DNA from: Lolium rigidum
Lineage: Eukaryota > Streptophyta > Magnoliopsida > Poales > Poaceae
Assembly (NCBI RefSeq): GCF_022539505.1
Contig: NC_061512.1
Span: 246,962,510-247,026,509, forward strand
Direction: 5' to 3'
DNA length: 64,000 nucleotides
The number at the start of each line of letters is the position of its first letter. The first letter of the stretch is position 1. The notes beneath the pieces were generated by a model. It was not told the DNA's origin and did no database searches. It was given only the letters and a program-made list of their open reading frames with translations. A program made the position numbers and the translations under genes. Below are positions 45,124-56,121 of the stretch, one piece after another.

Positions 45124-47349
45124 TTGAGAGTAAAGATGTCGGCTAGTATAGTGCACAATGACACAATTGTCTTTAATGGCACAAATTATCTTTTGTGGAG
45201 AAATTGCTTGCTTTGTAAGCTTCGGACCTTGTGTCCACATATAGAGCAATTTCTAGATGTCGGTTTTTCTCCTCCGATGGATTCTCAAAATCTATCTTTA
45301 GAGGATGAGAAAAACTTACATCTTGAAGCTCAAGTATCTAATGAGCTTTTATTCTCTTTGAGACCCGATTTTCGTAGGTTCTTGATATATATAAAGCGAA
45401 AATCGTCTCATGAGATGTGGATCAAGCTTAAGGAAATGTTTGGTGGATCCACCTCTCAATTGGTCGGTGGTGTCTCCGAGGAGCTCTCTTCCCCTTCACA
45501 TCATGAAGAGCTCCAAGTTGCTTCCACCTCCGGTCGTGATGATATATCATCTTCTTCCACTTCACCAACGTGTTGCAAGACACAAGGTAATGATATGGTG
45601 AGTGGTGAGGGAAATTGCAATGTTGATATTGTGCTCAATAGTGATGACTCTTCATCTCTATCTCATTGCAATGTTTCCTCTTTGGACTTAAACACATCTA
45701 GCATTGAAAATGACCTACATGCTTGTGTTGTTAGTCCTTGCATATCATGTGTAAATTGCTTACATAAATCTCATGAAGATATGCTTACCTTGTCTTGCCC
45801 CCATAATCGAAATGCTTATATTTCCTCTAGTTGTTTGTTGACTAACAATGTAGAGGAAACCGAACACTATATGGATCAAGACATGTTTTCAAATGAGGAT
45901 TCAAGAATATCTTCATCTTCATCCTCCGGTATGCACATGTGCCTTATGGCAAATGGATCAAAGGTATCTCCTACTTTGACTCCTAACACTTCCTCTAATG
46001 ATGAGAGTGATGATGATGATAATGATGAAGAATATAATACCTTGGTGCATAATATGGCAATGATATATGCTTCTCTTCATGGTAATAAAGAAGCTCGTGC
46101 TAATCTCGAATACTCTATGGATATCTTGAATAAATATAAGGAAACCATAGTGAAGTTGGAATCCCATGTTGAAAATAAGGAAATGAGATTCACTCTCCTC
46201 AAGCATGAGCTAAAAGATGAGAAGCATGCTAATTTCATGCTTACACAAAAAGTTGAATCCTATATGCATGAAAATGAGAAAACTATTGTTGATGCTTGTG
46301 CTACTAACTCTAATTCTTGTGAAGCATCGACCTTAAAGGAGAATGTTGAGCTAAGGGCTCAACTTGAGTTGCTAACTAGCAATTATAGGGAATTGGAAGA
46401 AAGTCATAAAAAGCTCTCAAGCTCTCATGATGAACTTCTAATTTCCTATGATGGGCTAAAGTTAGCTCATGAGGCTAGTATCACTAAGGTAACATCTTGT
46501 GAGCCTCATGTGGACATTAGCACAATCTCTACTACAAATGCTATATCTTCATGTGCTAGTCCTTGTAATCCATCTAGTCAAACTAGTGATACACCTTGTG
46601 TTGGATTACTCACTTTGCCTTGTTGCTCTAACAATGAAGCTTCTACTTCCTCTAGTACTTGTATTTCTACTAACCATGTAGAGGAAATAAAAGAGCTCGA
46701 GGCCCAAGTCCTTTCTTTGAAGAAAGACTTGGAAAAGCGTCATGAAGGGAAATCCGCACTTGACAAGATGCTAAGTGTGCAACAATCCCCCAATGACAAG
46801 AGTGGACTTGGATTCAACTCCAATAACAAGAACAAGTCCAAGAGAAAGAGCAACAAGAAGAAGGGCCAAGACAAAGTCAAGGATCCGGCCAAGTTGGTTT
46901 GTTTCAAGTGCAAGGTTGAAGGGCATCATGTTAGATCATGCCCATTGAAGAAGAAGAAGAAGCACTTGAGTGAGAAACAACAAGGGAAACGGCCACAAGG
47001 TAAAGGTCAAGCTCATGCTCAATCTCAAGTTGAAGATAGGCCACTTCCCAAGAAGAATCAAGATATTGTTTCCCAAGAGAAGAAATCAATAAAGAAGAGA
47101 AAGGGGAACACTTGCTACTTATGCCGTGAGAAGGGGCACTTTGCTTCTTCTTGCTTAGGTGGTACCTTATCTAACCCTATAGTTGTTGATAATGATTATT
47201 CTCTAGGGAAGGATAAGGATGGCAATGTGTTTGCCAAGTTTGTTGGAACTCAAAGTGGTTTCAAGAAAAGAACCATTTGGGTTGCCAAGCCTATTGTGAC
47301 TAATCTCTTAGGACCCAACTTGGTTGGGGACCAACAATCTCAAACTTGA
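45124..47349 (+). CDS. Retrotransposon Gag polyprotein, Sirevirus-like (741 aa, intact)
   Basis: The frame opens 31 bases after the primer site. The N-terminus has the Ty1/copia Gag pattern FNGTNYLLWRNCLLCKLR (UBN2-type capsid). The middle is Ser/Cys/Asn-rich and then heptad-rich (LRAQLELLTSNYRELEESHK, LSSSHDELLISYDGLKLAHE), a coiled coil typical of Sirevirus Gag. A basic Lys-rich segment precedes two CX2CX4HX4C zinc knuckles, CFKCKVEGHHVRSC at residue 593 and CYLCREKGHFASSC at 664. A second in-frame ATG at 45136 may be the true start, since the first four codons are not conserved-looking. No protease active site follows; the frame stops after about 80 more residues. Gag forms the particle that packages element RNA. 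Because pol is absent, its particle would depend on enzymes from other elements. Confidence 0.88.
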   Translation: MRVKMSASIVHNDTIVFNGTNYLLWRNCLLCKLRTLCPHIEQFLDVGFSPPMDSQNLSLEDEKNLHLEAQVSNELLFSLRPDFRRFLIYIKRKSSHEMWIKLKEMFGGSTSQLVGGVSEELSSPSHHEELQVASTSGRDDISSSSTSPTCCKTQGNDMVSGEGNCNVDIVLNSDDSSSLSHCNVSSLDLNTSSIENDLHACVVSPCISCVNCLHKSHEDMLTLSCPHNRNAYISSSCLLTNNVEETEHYMDQDMFSNEDSRISSSSSSGMHMCLMANGSKVSPTLTPNTSSNDESDDDDNDEEYNTLVHNMAMIYASLHGNKEARANLEYSMDILNKYKETIVKLESHVENKEMRFTLLKHELKDEKHANFMLTQKVESYMHENEKTIVDACATNSNSCEASTLKENVELRAQLELLTSNYRELEESHKKLSSSHDELLISYDGLKLAHEASITKVTSCEPHVDISTISTTNAISSCASPCNPSSQTSDTPCVGLLTLPCCSNNEASTSSSTCISTNHVEEIKELEAQVLSLKKDLEKRHEGKSALDKMLSVQQSPNDKSGLGFNSNNKNKSKRKSNKKKGQDKVKDPAKLVCFKCKVEGHHVRSCPLKKKKKHLSEKQQGKRPQGKGQAHAQSQVEDRPLPKKNQDIVSQEKKSIKKRKGNTCYLCREKGHFASSCLGGTLSNPIVVDNDYSLGKDKDGNVFAKFVGTQSGFKKRTIWVAKPIVTNLLGPNLVGDQQSQT

Positions 47350-50300
47350 TCAATAGGTGCATATGGAGGGCATTGGAGATTTGGCTACTTCATGAAGAAT
47401 TAAGGGATCTTCATATATTATATTTTGACCAAGCCAAGTCGTATGGATTATCATCTATATCTCATAATCCAATGTTCCTCCTTGCGGTAACTTATACTTC
47501 AACTCTTCATGTTTATTGTAAGTTACTTGCCCCTTTGCATGTTTGGTTTTGTACCAAATATGTGTATGTATGTGTTGTGTCTTACTTGCTTATTTGTGTA
47601 TTCAAGTATGTTTGTTTGACTCACCATATACTTGTGTATTGCTTTGAGCCTAATGCATCTTGATGATATCTTATTTGGCTCTCTTTGAAGTGATTAATGG
47701 AACATCCCATTTTGGGGGAGTGATATGCTTTGTGCATCTCTCTTTCTTTAAAATGTGTGTACATGGGTACCACCACTTAGTATTGATATTGCAAGATTAT
47801 CTAGTCACTATGTGGTGTGCCATACTCATGAGAAATTCAAATTCTAAATATCCATTAATCATTTCTAGTTGAATTTTAGTTGCCTCTTATTTAGAAGAAA
47901 TGTTTTATCACATTATGGGGGAGTAATATGTTTTGTACATATCACAAGCCTAGAAAATGTGAACATATGAGGTTATGCCACTTAGAGTTGATGCTCTTAA
48001 TTATCTTGTTCATAGGTGGCATGTTTGCTCAAACAAGCTCCATTCCTAATAAAAATATTGTATTACTCATCTTGTGGGCTTGTGTTTGAATATGAAATTC
48101 TTGGTGCGGTTTTTCCTCAAATACATATCTCTATATCTTATTTGGGACACCGTTTGCTTCAAGTTATTCTAATCATTGCCGTGCGTGATTGTGTGACTAG
48201 TTGAAATTATCAAGAATCTTCATCCGTGCATAGTGCTTAATTCTATATACTTATCCTATGCCTTTTATTGTGAAGTTGATCCTTACTATCTTTGTCAATT
48301 CACCACCGGAAATTATTTCCAATATACTCATTGTCTTTGACAATTGATAACCTTATATGTGGTTGAATTTATGGATCACCTTCACCTTGGATTGTTTCTT
48401 ATTGCCTTATTTTACTTCCAACAAATCTTTGTTGCTCCCATGTGTCTTCCTTGTCCCTTTGAAAAATCTTTTGATAAATTCTCTTGATTCATATCAAGTG
48501 TTTGTTTTGGAAGACAAACCTTTTCCTTACGGTACATTGTGCCATTGTGAAAAGTGTATAGGGTTTGGTTTATTTTGTTTGAACCTTGCTCTTTTGGGGA
48601 GTTTGCTATCTCATTCCTTCTTCTATGCTTTATATGTTGAATGAGATAAGATATTTGAGCATGTCTTCTTTATTTCATCCTTTATGCTCAATGGTCTCTT
48701 CTTAGTTCATTTGTTGAACTTTGTTAAACAAATCTTTTGTGATTTGCTTCTTAGATATAATTTGGACAACAAATTTGTTTTGTGAAATCTCTATGCCTTA
48801 TTCATTTTTTTTTTGGTGTTTTGTCCAAAGTATATCTTCCTTGGATCTTTAAAAGTCTTTGTGTGTGCTTATATGTAATTTGTTTATATTTGTAGCATGC
48901 TTGCTTTGTTTGATCCATTATATAGGGTATACTCCATCAAATCCTAAATGGCTAAGATGTGCATGAAATTCAAATTTCATCTAAATATGCACATATTTAT
49001 ATGGAGTGTGTCCTATATATTGTGGTTTGTATAACCATGTTGGACCCAATAAGTTTGGGGGCCAAGATGTACTTGAATGATGTTTTAGGTACATTGGAGA
49101 AGCAATGGAGGCTTGTCTCATCTATAAGGAAGGTGTTATCACCATATGAGAATTGGAGTCAAGACTTGGATGATCGATGAACTCCTATCTTCTACATCAT
49201 GCCATTGCTATCTCGGTAACAAGTATCTTATTCATGCATACTCATATAGCATCCAACCTCTTGTAGGTTGCATCTTGGCATGAAATTCTTTATTTCGAAA
49301 ATATTGAGGTTCTTGAAAAATCCTTTTTAAAGAAAACTTCTTATTGTACACTTGAGTAATTTGAGAAGATGCATATGATGGGGATATATATATATCATGT
49401 TTATGATTCACCTACCCAAATATGCCCTCTAGCAGTTTATTGCATATCAATTCCTCAAAGAGCTCTTATGTGCAATATTGATGAAATTGCGAAATAAATC
49501 CATATTTATGATACTTGTTGCCTTTCTCAAAACACTCCAACTAGCTCTACTTCCCTTATTGTTAGTTGTGATGTTTTTGAGATTTAACTTGGTTGAAGTT
49601 CATTCATATACCATAAGTGAAAATTGGAGCCATAGGCTATATATGCTTCTTAAGCAAACATCCTTTGGTATATCTTATGACTTCATCTTGGATATCTTGT
49701 CTTATCTATTTTGTTAACCTCTTGTGTGTGCATGTTTCTTTATGGATCATTTGTCCACTTTAGAAACTTATATACATAAGAGCGTTAATCCATCACCTTG
49801 ATATCTTTGTTCTTTGCCGACCATCTTTTATCCTTTTGTTTCTTAGTGGTGTTGGTAAAGGAGATTTATGAGTGCTTGGTTTATTTGTTTTCCTTCTTGC
49901 ACCCATATCTCGTAATTGTTGGACTAAAGTTGTTCTTGATAAGCATATTCTCTTTATCTTAGTTTTGTTCTAAATGGTATATAGGGAGTGAGGATTCCAT
50001 GTTTGTGCATATTGTATTCAAATGCAAACATTATAAATTGTGCACGAACCTTGGGGAGCTTTCTTATTTTATTTAAGAGCACTATATCTCTCTTATCATG
50101 ATATCTTTGTTTGTCCAATTGGATCTTTGATTGCTTGCTTTACTTGTTGAAGCTCACTTCACCATGTTATTTTTATGCAATCTTTGATCCTCAATATAGT
50201 TTGACTTCCTTCAAGTATTCATCATTGGATATGTGCACTTGATTCCACTCAAATTATGAGAAGTGCACACTTTGGGGAGGAACTCATATTATATTGGCCT

Positions 50301-50760
50301 TCTAAATTTTTCACCCATTTTGACAATCGATGCCAATGGGGGAGAAGTTTAGAGGGTTTAAGGGAATGGTTTTATACTTAAGCTTGGTTTGTGCTTAAGT
50401 GTTTTGCCTCTCATGCATTCCATATTTATATGTCTTGCATGGTTGTATATATATATAGTGGAAACTATCCCAAAGGTTAATCTTGACAATGTATGCAATG
50501 AATTCATGTTCATCACACGTGCATACATTGTGGGGGAGTTTTCTCTATATATATTGGTTCTACTCACATCCATTGCATTTGTTGTAGTTGTGTGAGTAGA
50601 GCCGGTTTTGATATGGACTAGTAGCTTTGTGTTACTTGACCATATCAAATACAACCTCTTGTATACAACTTATTCTCGGATAAGTTGCGTACTTGTCACT
50701 AATATTCATTATATAAACCCTCTTATTGTGGTTGTCATCAATTACCAAAATGGGGGAGAT
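47350..50760 (+). other. Non-coding 3' internal region with multiple polypurine tracts
   Basis: No frame longer than about 105 codons and no pol motif was found. Exact GGGGGAG tracts occur at 47714, 47917, 50338, 50532 and 50752 (the last is next to the 3' LTR). Shorter GGGGAG tracts lie at 48596, 50053 and 50274. Most are preceded by T or AT. Multiple tracts of this form upstream of the 3' LTR are a described Sirevirus hallmark. Confidence 0.75.
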
Positions 50761-53242
50761 TGTAAGGGTACATTGCCCCTATGTGTGGTTTCGGTAATTA
50801 ATGACAACCCCTATGGACTAATGTTTTCATTGAGTTTATATGAAGGAATATTCCATAGGTACTACTTGCTCTCCATGTGTTGGATTCAAGTATGGATGCC
50901 ATGAAGATAAAGATATACCTTGTGTATTGGCATCAAGATCATCGGTATGAAGATATATATGTGATATGATCAAGAAGAAGAAATGAAGATGGAGTTCTTA
51001 TGTGGAACTCAATATTAGCCATGCTCTATCTTAAGTGAGTATGAGAAGATACAAGGTTGAGTTGGGCAAGTTCAAGATGAGCATCTTGTGTGGATCACAT
51101 GCTTGAAGCTTGCCGTCCATTTGGTGATAGTGAAGATGTGCATCAATGAACCTTTCCCATCATAGTGTATGGGGGAGCATTTGTGAGTATTCACGAAGCG
51201 ACAATGATCAAGTGATGGGATGCGCAAGGCAAAGGTATGACCTTGATAGGTTTTCCTTTTGCCGGTCTCGAGGTGGTTGATGGGAGACCGGATTATAGGA
51301 TAGATAGCCGCACTATCAAGAGGGGCTTTCGGTTGGTTAACTTGATCACATCGTCTTAGGGAGCTCAATCCTTGCATGCGTTGCATATTCTTATTGCTTC
51401 TTGGTATTTCTCGGTGTGAGGTTCTTGAGCTTGTTGCTAGCTTTACAACAAGCCCAAGTTCATCGAAAACGGAGTTCACATGCATCTTCTATTGCATTTT
51501 CGAGGTTGGGTGATTTTACCGGTTATTCATGATATAAGGTTCTACCTTTTATATTCATGATAAAATCCCCTCCTACAGATTCTTGGGTTTTCACTTTCCA
51601 TAAGATAGCATTTGTTGTTATCTTCCAAACAAAATTGGTTTCATGCGATTCGGAGTTCGGGAGCATTTGTTATTAAAGAAAAGGAAAAGGAGAAAAGAAT
51701 AAAAGGAAAAAGAAAAAAAAGGGCCAGCCGACCGGCCGGTCTGACCGGACCGGCAACCGGCCCACCCGGTCCGAAACCGGATCCGGCGCTGGTGCCTTCC
51801 GGCCGCGGTCCAGGGGGCTCTTGGCCCGTAACCGGTCTCGGGCCCGGTCCGTGACCGGCCTGCCTGGCGCAGCCCCCGGTCCGGCCGGGTCCCTTGCTGG
51901 GCCGCCTCCGCCTCACCGGCCCACACGGCCACCGCTGCCCCGCGCGGCCCAGGCGGCCTGCGCTGCCCGCGCGCGCTCCACTCCGCGCCGCCCTCGCGCC
52001 GCCCCCGCGCGCCCTGGCCGGGGCTGGGCCAGCTCGCCCCGCGCGGCCCACAGCGCCTCACTTGGCCTGCTCCCCCGCGCGCCCCTTTGCTCCCCGCCGC
52101 CCGTGCGCGCGCCCAGCTCTGCCCGGTTGCTGGGCCGGTCGGTCCGGGCCACCGACCGGCCTCCTCAGCGCCTGGGCCGGTCGGCCGGCTGGGCCGCCGG
52201 CTGGGCATCTTTTTAGAGCGTTTTTTTTATGCTGTTTTTCCTGTCTTTTTTCCCCAACAGCTCTATTTCTCCCTTTGCTATAAATAGGCTTCTTCCACCT
52301 TGAGCCAAAGAAGTTCTTCCCATTCTCTCTCCTCCATTGCTACTATTTGAAGAACTTGCTCTCCCCCTTGAATCCTCCAACCATTCTTGCTCATATTTGA
52401 GGATTTGGGAGAGGGGATCTAGATCTACACTTCCACCGATCGATTTCTTCTCTAAGTGAGGGAAACTCTTGGGATCTAGATCTTGGAGTCTTTGGTTGAC
52501 TTTCCCCCTTGTTCTTCCTCTCCAATCTCATCCTAGCATTCGTTGCTTTGGTGGGATTTGAGTGTGAAGGACTTGAACACCTCCGGTGTTCTTGCTTTGC
52601 ATCATTGCATAGTGTTGAGCTCTCCACCACGATTTGTTCGAGTGAGAGACCGTGAGCTTGTTACTCTTGGAGGGTGACCTCCTAGTTGGCTTGGTGATTG
52701 GTGCTCCGGTGATCTCTTCAAGAAGATTGTGAAGAGGCCCGGGCTTCTCCTTCGTGGAGCTTGTGAAGTGGTTGTGGAGCTTGCCATCTCCGGAGCGGAG
52801 GAAAAGCTAACCATAAGGAAAGGGCCATTATCCTTCGTGGGTGTGGTTCGGAGAATAGGGTGAGCCTTCGTGGCGCGGGGAATCCTTCGTGGGACCTCCA
52901 CTCCTCCAAACGTGACGTACCTTGTTGCAAAGCAAGGGAACACGGGAATACATCCTCGTCTCCGCGTGCCTCGGTTATTTCTATACCCGAGCTCTCTTTC
53001 CTTGTGATAGCCATCGTGCTTGAAGTACATATATCTTGCTATCACTTGTGCTACATATATCTTGTGCCTATCTTGCTTAGCTCTAGTTGCTATTGTTACA
53101 CTTAGTTGAGCTTAGCATATTTAGGGTTTGTGCTTGTAAACTAAACGATAGTTTAATTCCGCATTCATACAAGACAAATCCGCAAGAGTTTGTAATTGCC
53201 TATTCACCCCCCCCCCCCTCTAGGCGACATCTCGATCTTTCA
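50761..53242 (+). repeat. 3' LTR of the Sirevirus-like element (2482 bp)
   Basis: Near-identical to 42607-45079. The TATA box is at 52279-52286. One visible difference is an expanded C run (about 53208-53218) shortly before the 3' end. Confidence 0.92.
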
Positions 53243-54340
53243 GTTTTGCCAAACCACATCCTCAGTAAGAAGTCTGAAAAGTCATTTACAAACTAGATCT
53301 TTGTTTTTAAGATTTAGTTTGTAAGACGATGTGGATCGTTTGGACGACAAATAGCATCCAGCTCATCTAGTATATATTTCTTCTTTCCACTATCACTTTG
53401 TCAAAATAATCTGTACCAAGAATAATTCATCCATTGTATGACACATGTTCGGATTTCGAAAAAAGTAGAACATGTAGATCACCATATTACTTACCACTAA
53501 GTTGACAAGAACCAGCCTTACACCAAGAAGATATGGGTTTTTGATGTTCTAACGGCACATACATTTCTCTAAACATTACTCCTCGACATGTTTTGAATGT
53601 GCATCTAAGAGCGTCTTAATAATGTACTGAAATTCCCAATTTTCTAACAGATCTTGGTCACAACCAAATAATTCGGTGTATTATGTGGCAGCTTCCCTGG
53701 ATTCTTATAAGCCATTTTTATGGAAATTAATAATAATACCTGACACTTCCTCAAAAGCTAAAAGCGCCAGTTGGAGTTTCTTGGCCTTTCAAAATCTTTA
53801 TCTATAAAGATATGTGTGCCATCAACGTATGTAGGATAGAGAGACCACAATCCACCAGGTGTGGCACCAGTCACGCAATTTGATTGTTGTTTTACGTGCT
53901 CAATCCCAATGGGAAACAATCATCACAATGTTAAGTAAGATGTGTTATAGTGGTTCTCCATGATTTCATCTTTTTTCTTGTTTGGAAGTAATGACCAACA
54001 TCATCATTGATTTTATTTCTTCCCACGTTGTGTCCACACATGAAACTATGACCCATGTGCGCCATTTTTGGAGAAAACCTTATCAGAGTCTGCGAAAGGA
54101 AAGAATAATTGACTTTTTCATATGCCTTCTCAAAGTCAATTTTAGATATCACACCCTTCATTTAATTTGCATGTAGTCTATGTACAGTCTCATGCAGGAT
54201 TATAACCCTGTCTAGGTTGTTCTTGCCTTGAAAAAAGGTCGTTTGAGTCGTGCAAACCCCTGGTTTGCCACCGAGTTAAACCTAATTGCAGCAAGGTTTG
54301 TGATTGAAGCATGTATTGTTTAATCCATTTAGTCTTCATA
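53243..54340 (-). mobile_element. LINE B, reverse transcriptase part (continues at 42606)
   Basis: Read downward on the minus strand: a degenerate FKIITNLAAIRFNSVANQ-type block, FFQGKNNLDRVIILHETVH, then GVISKIDFEKAYEKVNYSFL. These are the first RT motifs of grass LINEs. A KINDDVGHYFQTRK block, LFGCDQDLLENW, and LFRLLTEDVVWQN at the insertion border follow. The catalytic YADD-type motif was not found. Frame changes are frequent. Confidence 0.75.
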
Positions 54341-54439
54341 TACTTAGGAAACAAAAAATCCACCAAAATTTTAACTTGAACAAGTCCAAGTGTCTAGAAT
54401 GAAAAATTCTAAACAACCCAAGGTTGGTGCAATATCACA

Positions 54440-55575
54440 TTAACGAATTTTTTCACACATAAATGTCCCCACGTAATGAGCACTTTTACTTCCATGCCAA
54501 TTGCATTATGCAAGGTTATCTTTGGTAAGAATTTCCCCACGGCAAAAATACCACGCAAAAACCTTGGTTTTAAGCGAGATCTTCATTTTCAAAATTTTGT
54601 TATTGCTATCAACTGGCACCTGAGTTTAGATTAAAGCTTTCTAGATAGAATCTTCTGACAATTTATCACTCTTAGGAAGATTCTAACGAAATTCATCGCC
54701 CCCTGCATCTAATGGACAAAAGCTAGACGATGGAGCAAAACATGTCAAGATGCTTGCTTAGGGACAATGACATCTCTTTTGCATGACATATTTGGTGGAG
54801 AAGTTTCTAACACCTTAGCGAGCATGTCGCTTTTGTGTCGCACAATGTTATACAAGGATGAATATTGTTCTGGCAGCATGGCATTACCTAGCCATTTATC
54901 TTCCCAGAATCTAATTTTCGATCCATCTCTATTAGAGAAAGAACCATATGGGAAGAAGAATTTCTTCATCTCCATTAGTCCATCCCACAAGTGTGAGTCA
55001 TCCGGTTTTCAATAAACATGAGACAAAGCACTAGAGCCAACGTACTTTCTACTAAGAAAGGTTTGCCATGCCCAATCTTCAGAAAGAAGCTTGAAAATCC
55101 ATTTACAAAGGAGGGACATGTTCTTAACCTCAGGGTCATGAATCCCAAGCCCACCTTGATCTTTAGAGCGGCAAAACGCACTCCACTTAGCCAATCGATA
55201 TTACCTTTTCTCGCTATCTTCTTGCCAAAAGAATCTTGATCGGAAGTAGTCCAACCGTTTTAAGTCACCTTTCGAAAGTTGGAAGAATGATATCATGTAC
55301 GGTACTATGTTGCTTAGTACTGGGTTAATGAGAACCAATCTTCCTTCCAAGGATAATAATTTGCCTTTTCAGCTAGTTAATCTAATTTTTCATCACTCCT
55401 CCGCCAATTTCCATTCAACATCTGTAATCGCCGATAATGAATCGAAATACCTAAATACCGAATAGGGAAATGGCCTTGTTCGTAGCTAAATAAATTAGCA
55501 TATTGATTTGCGTTGTCTTGAGCCTCACCCAAACAAAACAACTCACTCTTATAAAAAATTGTCTTTAAACCCAAT
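54440..55575 (-). mobile_element. LINE A, C-terminal RT and zf-RVT region, degenerate
   Basis: The minus strand shows KSELFCLGEAQDNANQYANL and FPIRYLGISIHYRR (55.57-55.38 kb), KDQGGLGIHDPEVKN and KWIFKLLSEDWAWQTFLSRK (55.19-55.0 kb), then FPYGSFSNRDGSKIRFWEDK and LYNIVRHKSDMLAKVLETSP (54.99-54.75 kb). This is a separate copy from LINE B because the same LINE segment appears again at 53243-42606. The border between A and B near 54.3-54.45 kb is approximate. Confidence 0.75.
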
Positions 55576-55830
55576 AGCTACTTGAACGCTGATAGAATTA
55601 GCTTCAGGTTCTTCCCTTTTCGCCTTATATATCAAAATCGAGCTAGCAAATATGGCTCCATGTGTTTCTGCTATATAAAAAAATCATGCAAGGGATCAAG
55701 ATTTAGTGTAATCTATAATTTCTTTTGTTTCAGCAAATGCGGCCCATGTGCGGGGCCTCAAATCTTTGCATGAAATGGACATACATCGATCCAATAAATG
55801 GAAGTTATTCTTGAACAATTCTAATGTGTA
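55576..55830. other. Unassigned DNA before kinase copy 2
   Basis: Short frames only. From about 55.83 kb the sequence begins to resemble the 5' flank of kinase copy 1 (CATTTCATC-TT-AAAAC-TTCAC phrases). Confidence 0.3.
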
Positions 55831-56121
55831 ATTAGAGTGGCCAGAGTTTTAGATAGCATTTCATCGTTCAAAACCCTTCACCTTTGTTCGTCATTTTCAG
55901 AACTTCTGTTTTTAAGATGATTTTCAGAACTTCTGGTATTACATATAAACGAAAAACACACAGGATTCTTACTTATACAACTTGTAGGCAGTTAACAAGT
56001 TGTAAAGAGAGTTGTAAAATGTTTGTTCTATGTGTTTTCTCTGTTCTTACAGTATATGTTTTCTCTTTCTCTTTAGCACAGAAGACACTTACTTTGACGA
56101 CATCAGTTTCAGTGAATTAGT

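Larger units (their letters stand above)
42607..53242 (+). mobile_element. Complete LTR retrotransposon, gag-only, Sirevirus-like (Ty1/copia)
   Basis: Direct LTRs 42607-45079 and 50761-53242 are flanked by GTTTT (42602-42606 and 53243-53247). Ends are TGTAAGGG and GATCTTTCA. A primer site (TGGTATCGAGCA) follows the 5' LTR and a purine tract (AAAATGGGGGAGAT) precedes the 3' LTR. The internal part holds one long gag-like frame and then 3.4 kb without reverse transcriptase, RNase H or integrase. Repeated GGGGGAG tracts in that stretch and CpG-rich, palindrome-rich LTRs are recognised features of the Sirevirus lineage. By eye the LTRs differ at about 15 places in 2.47 kb, so insertion was recent. 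It is non-autonomous and would need pol from a relative. Confidence 0.9.
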
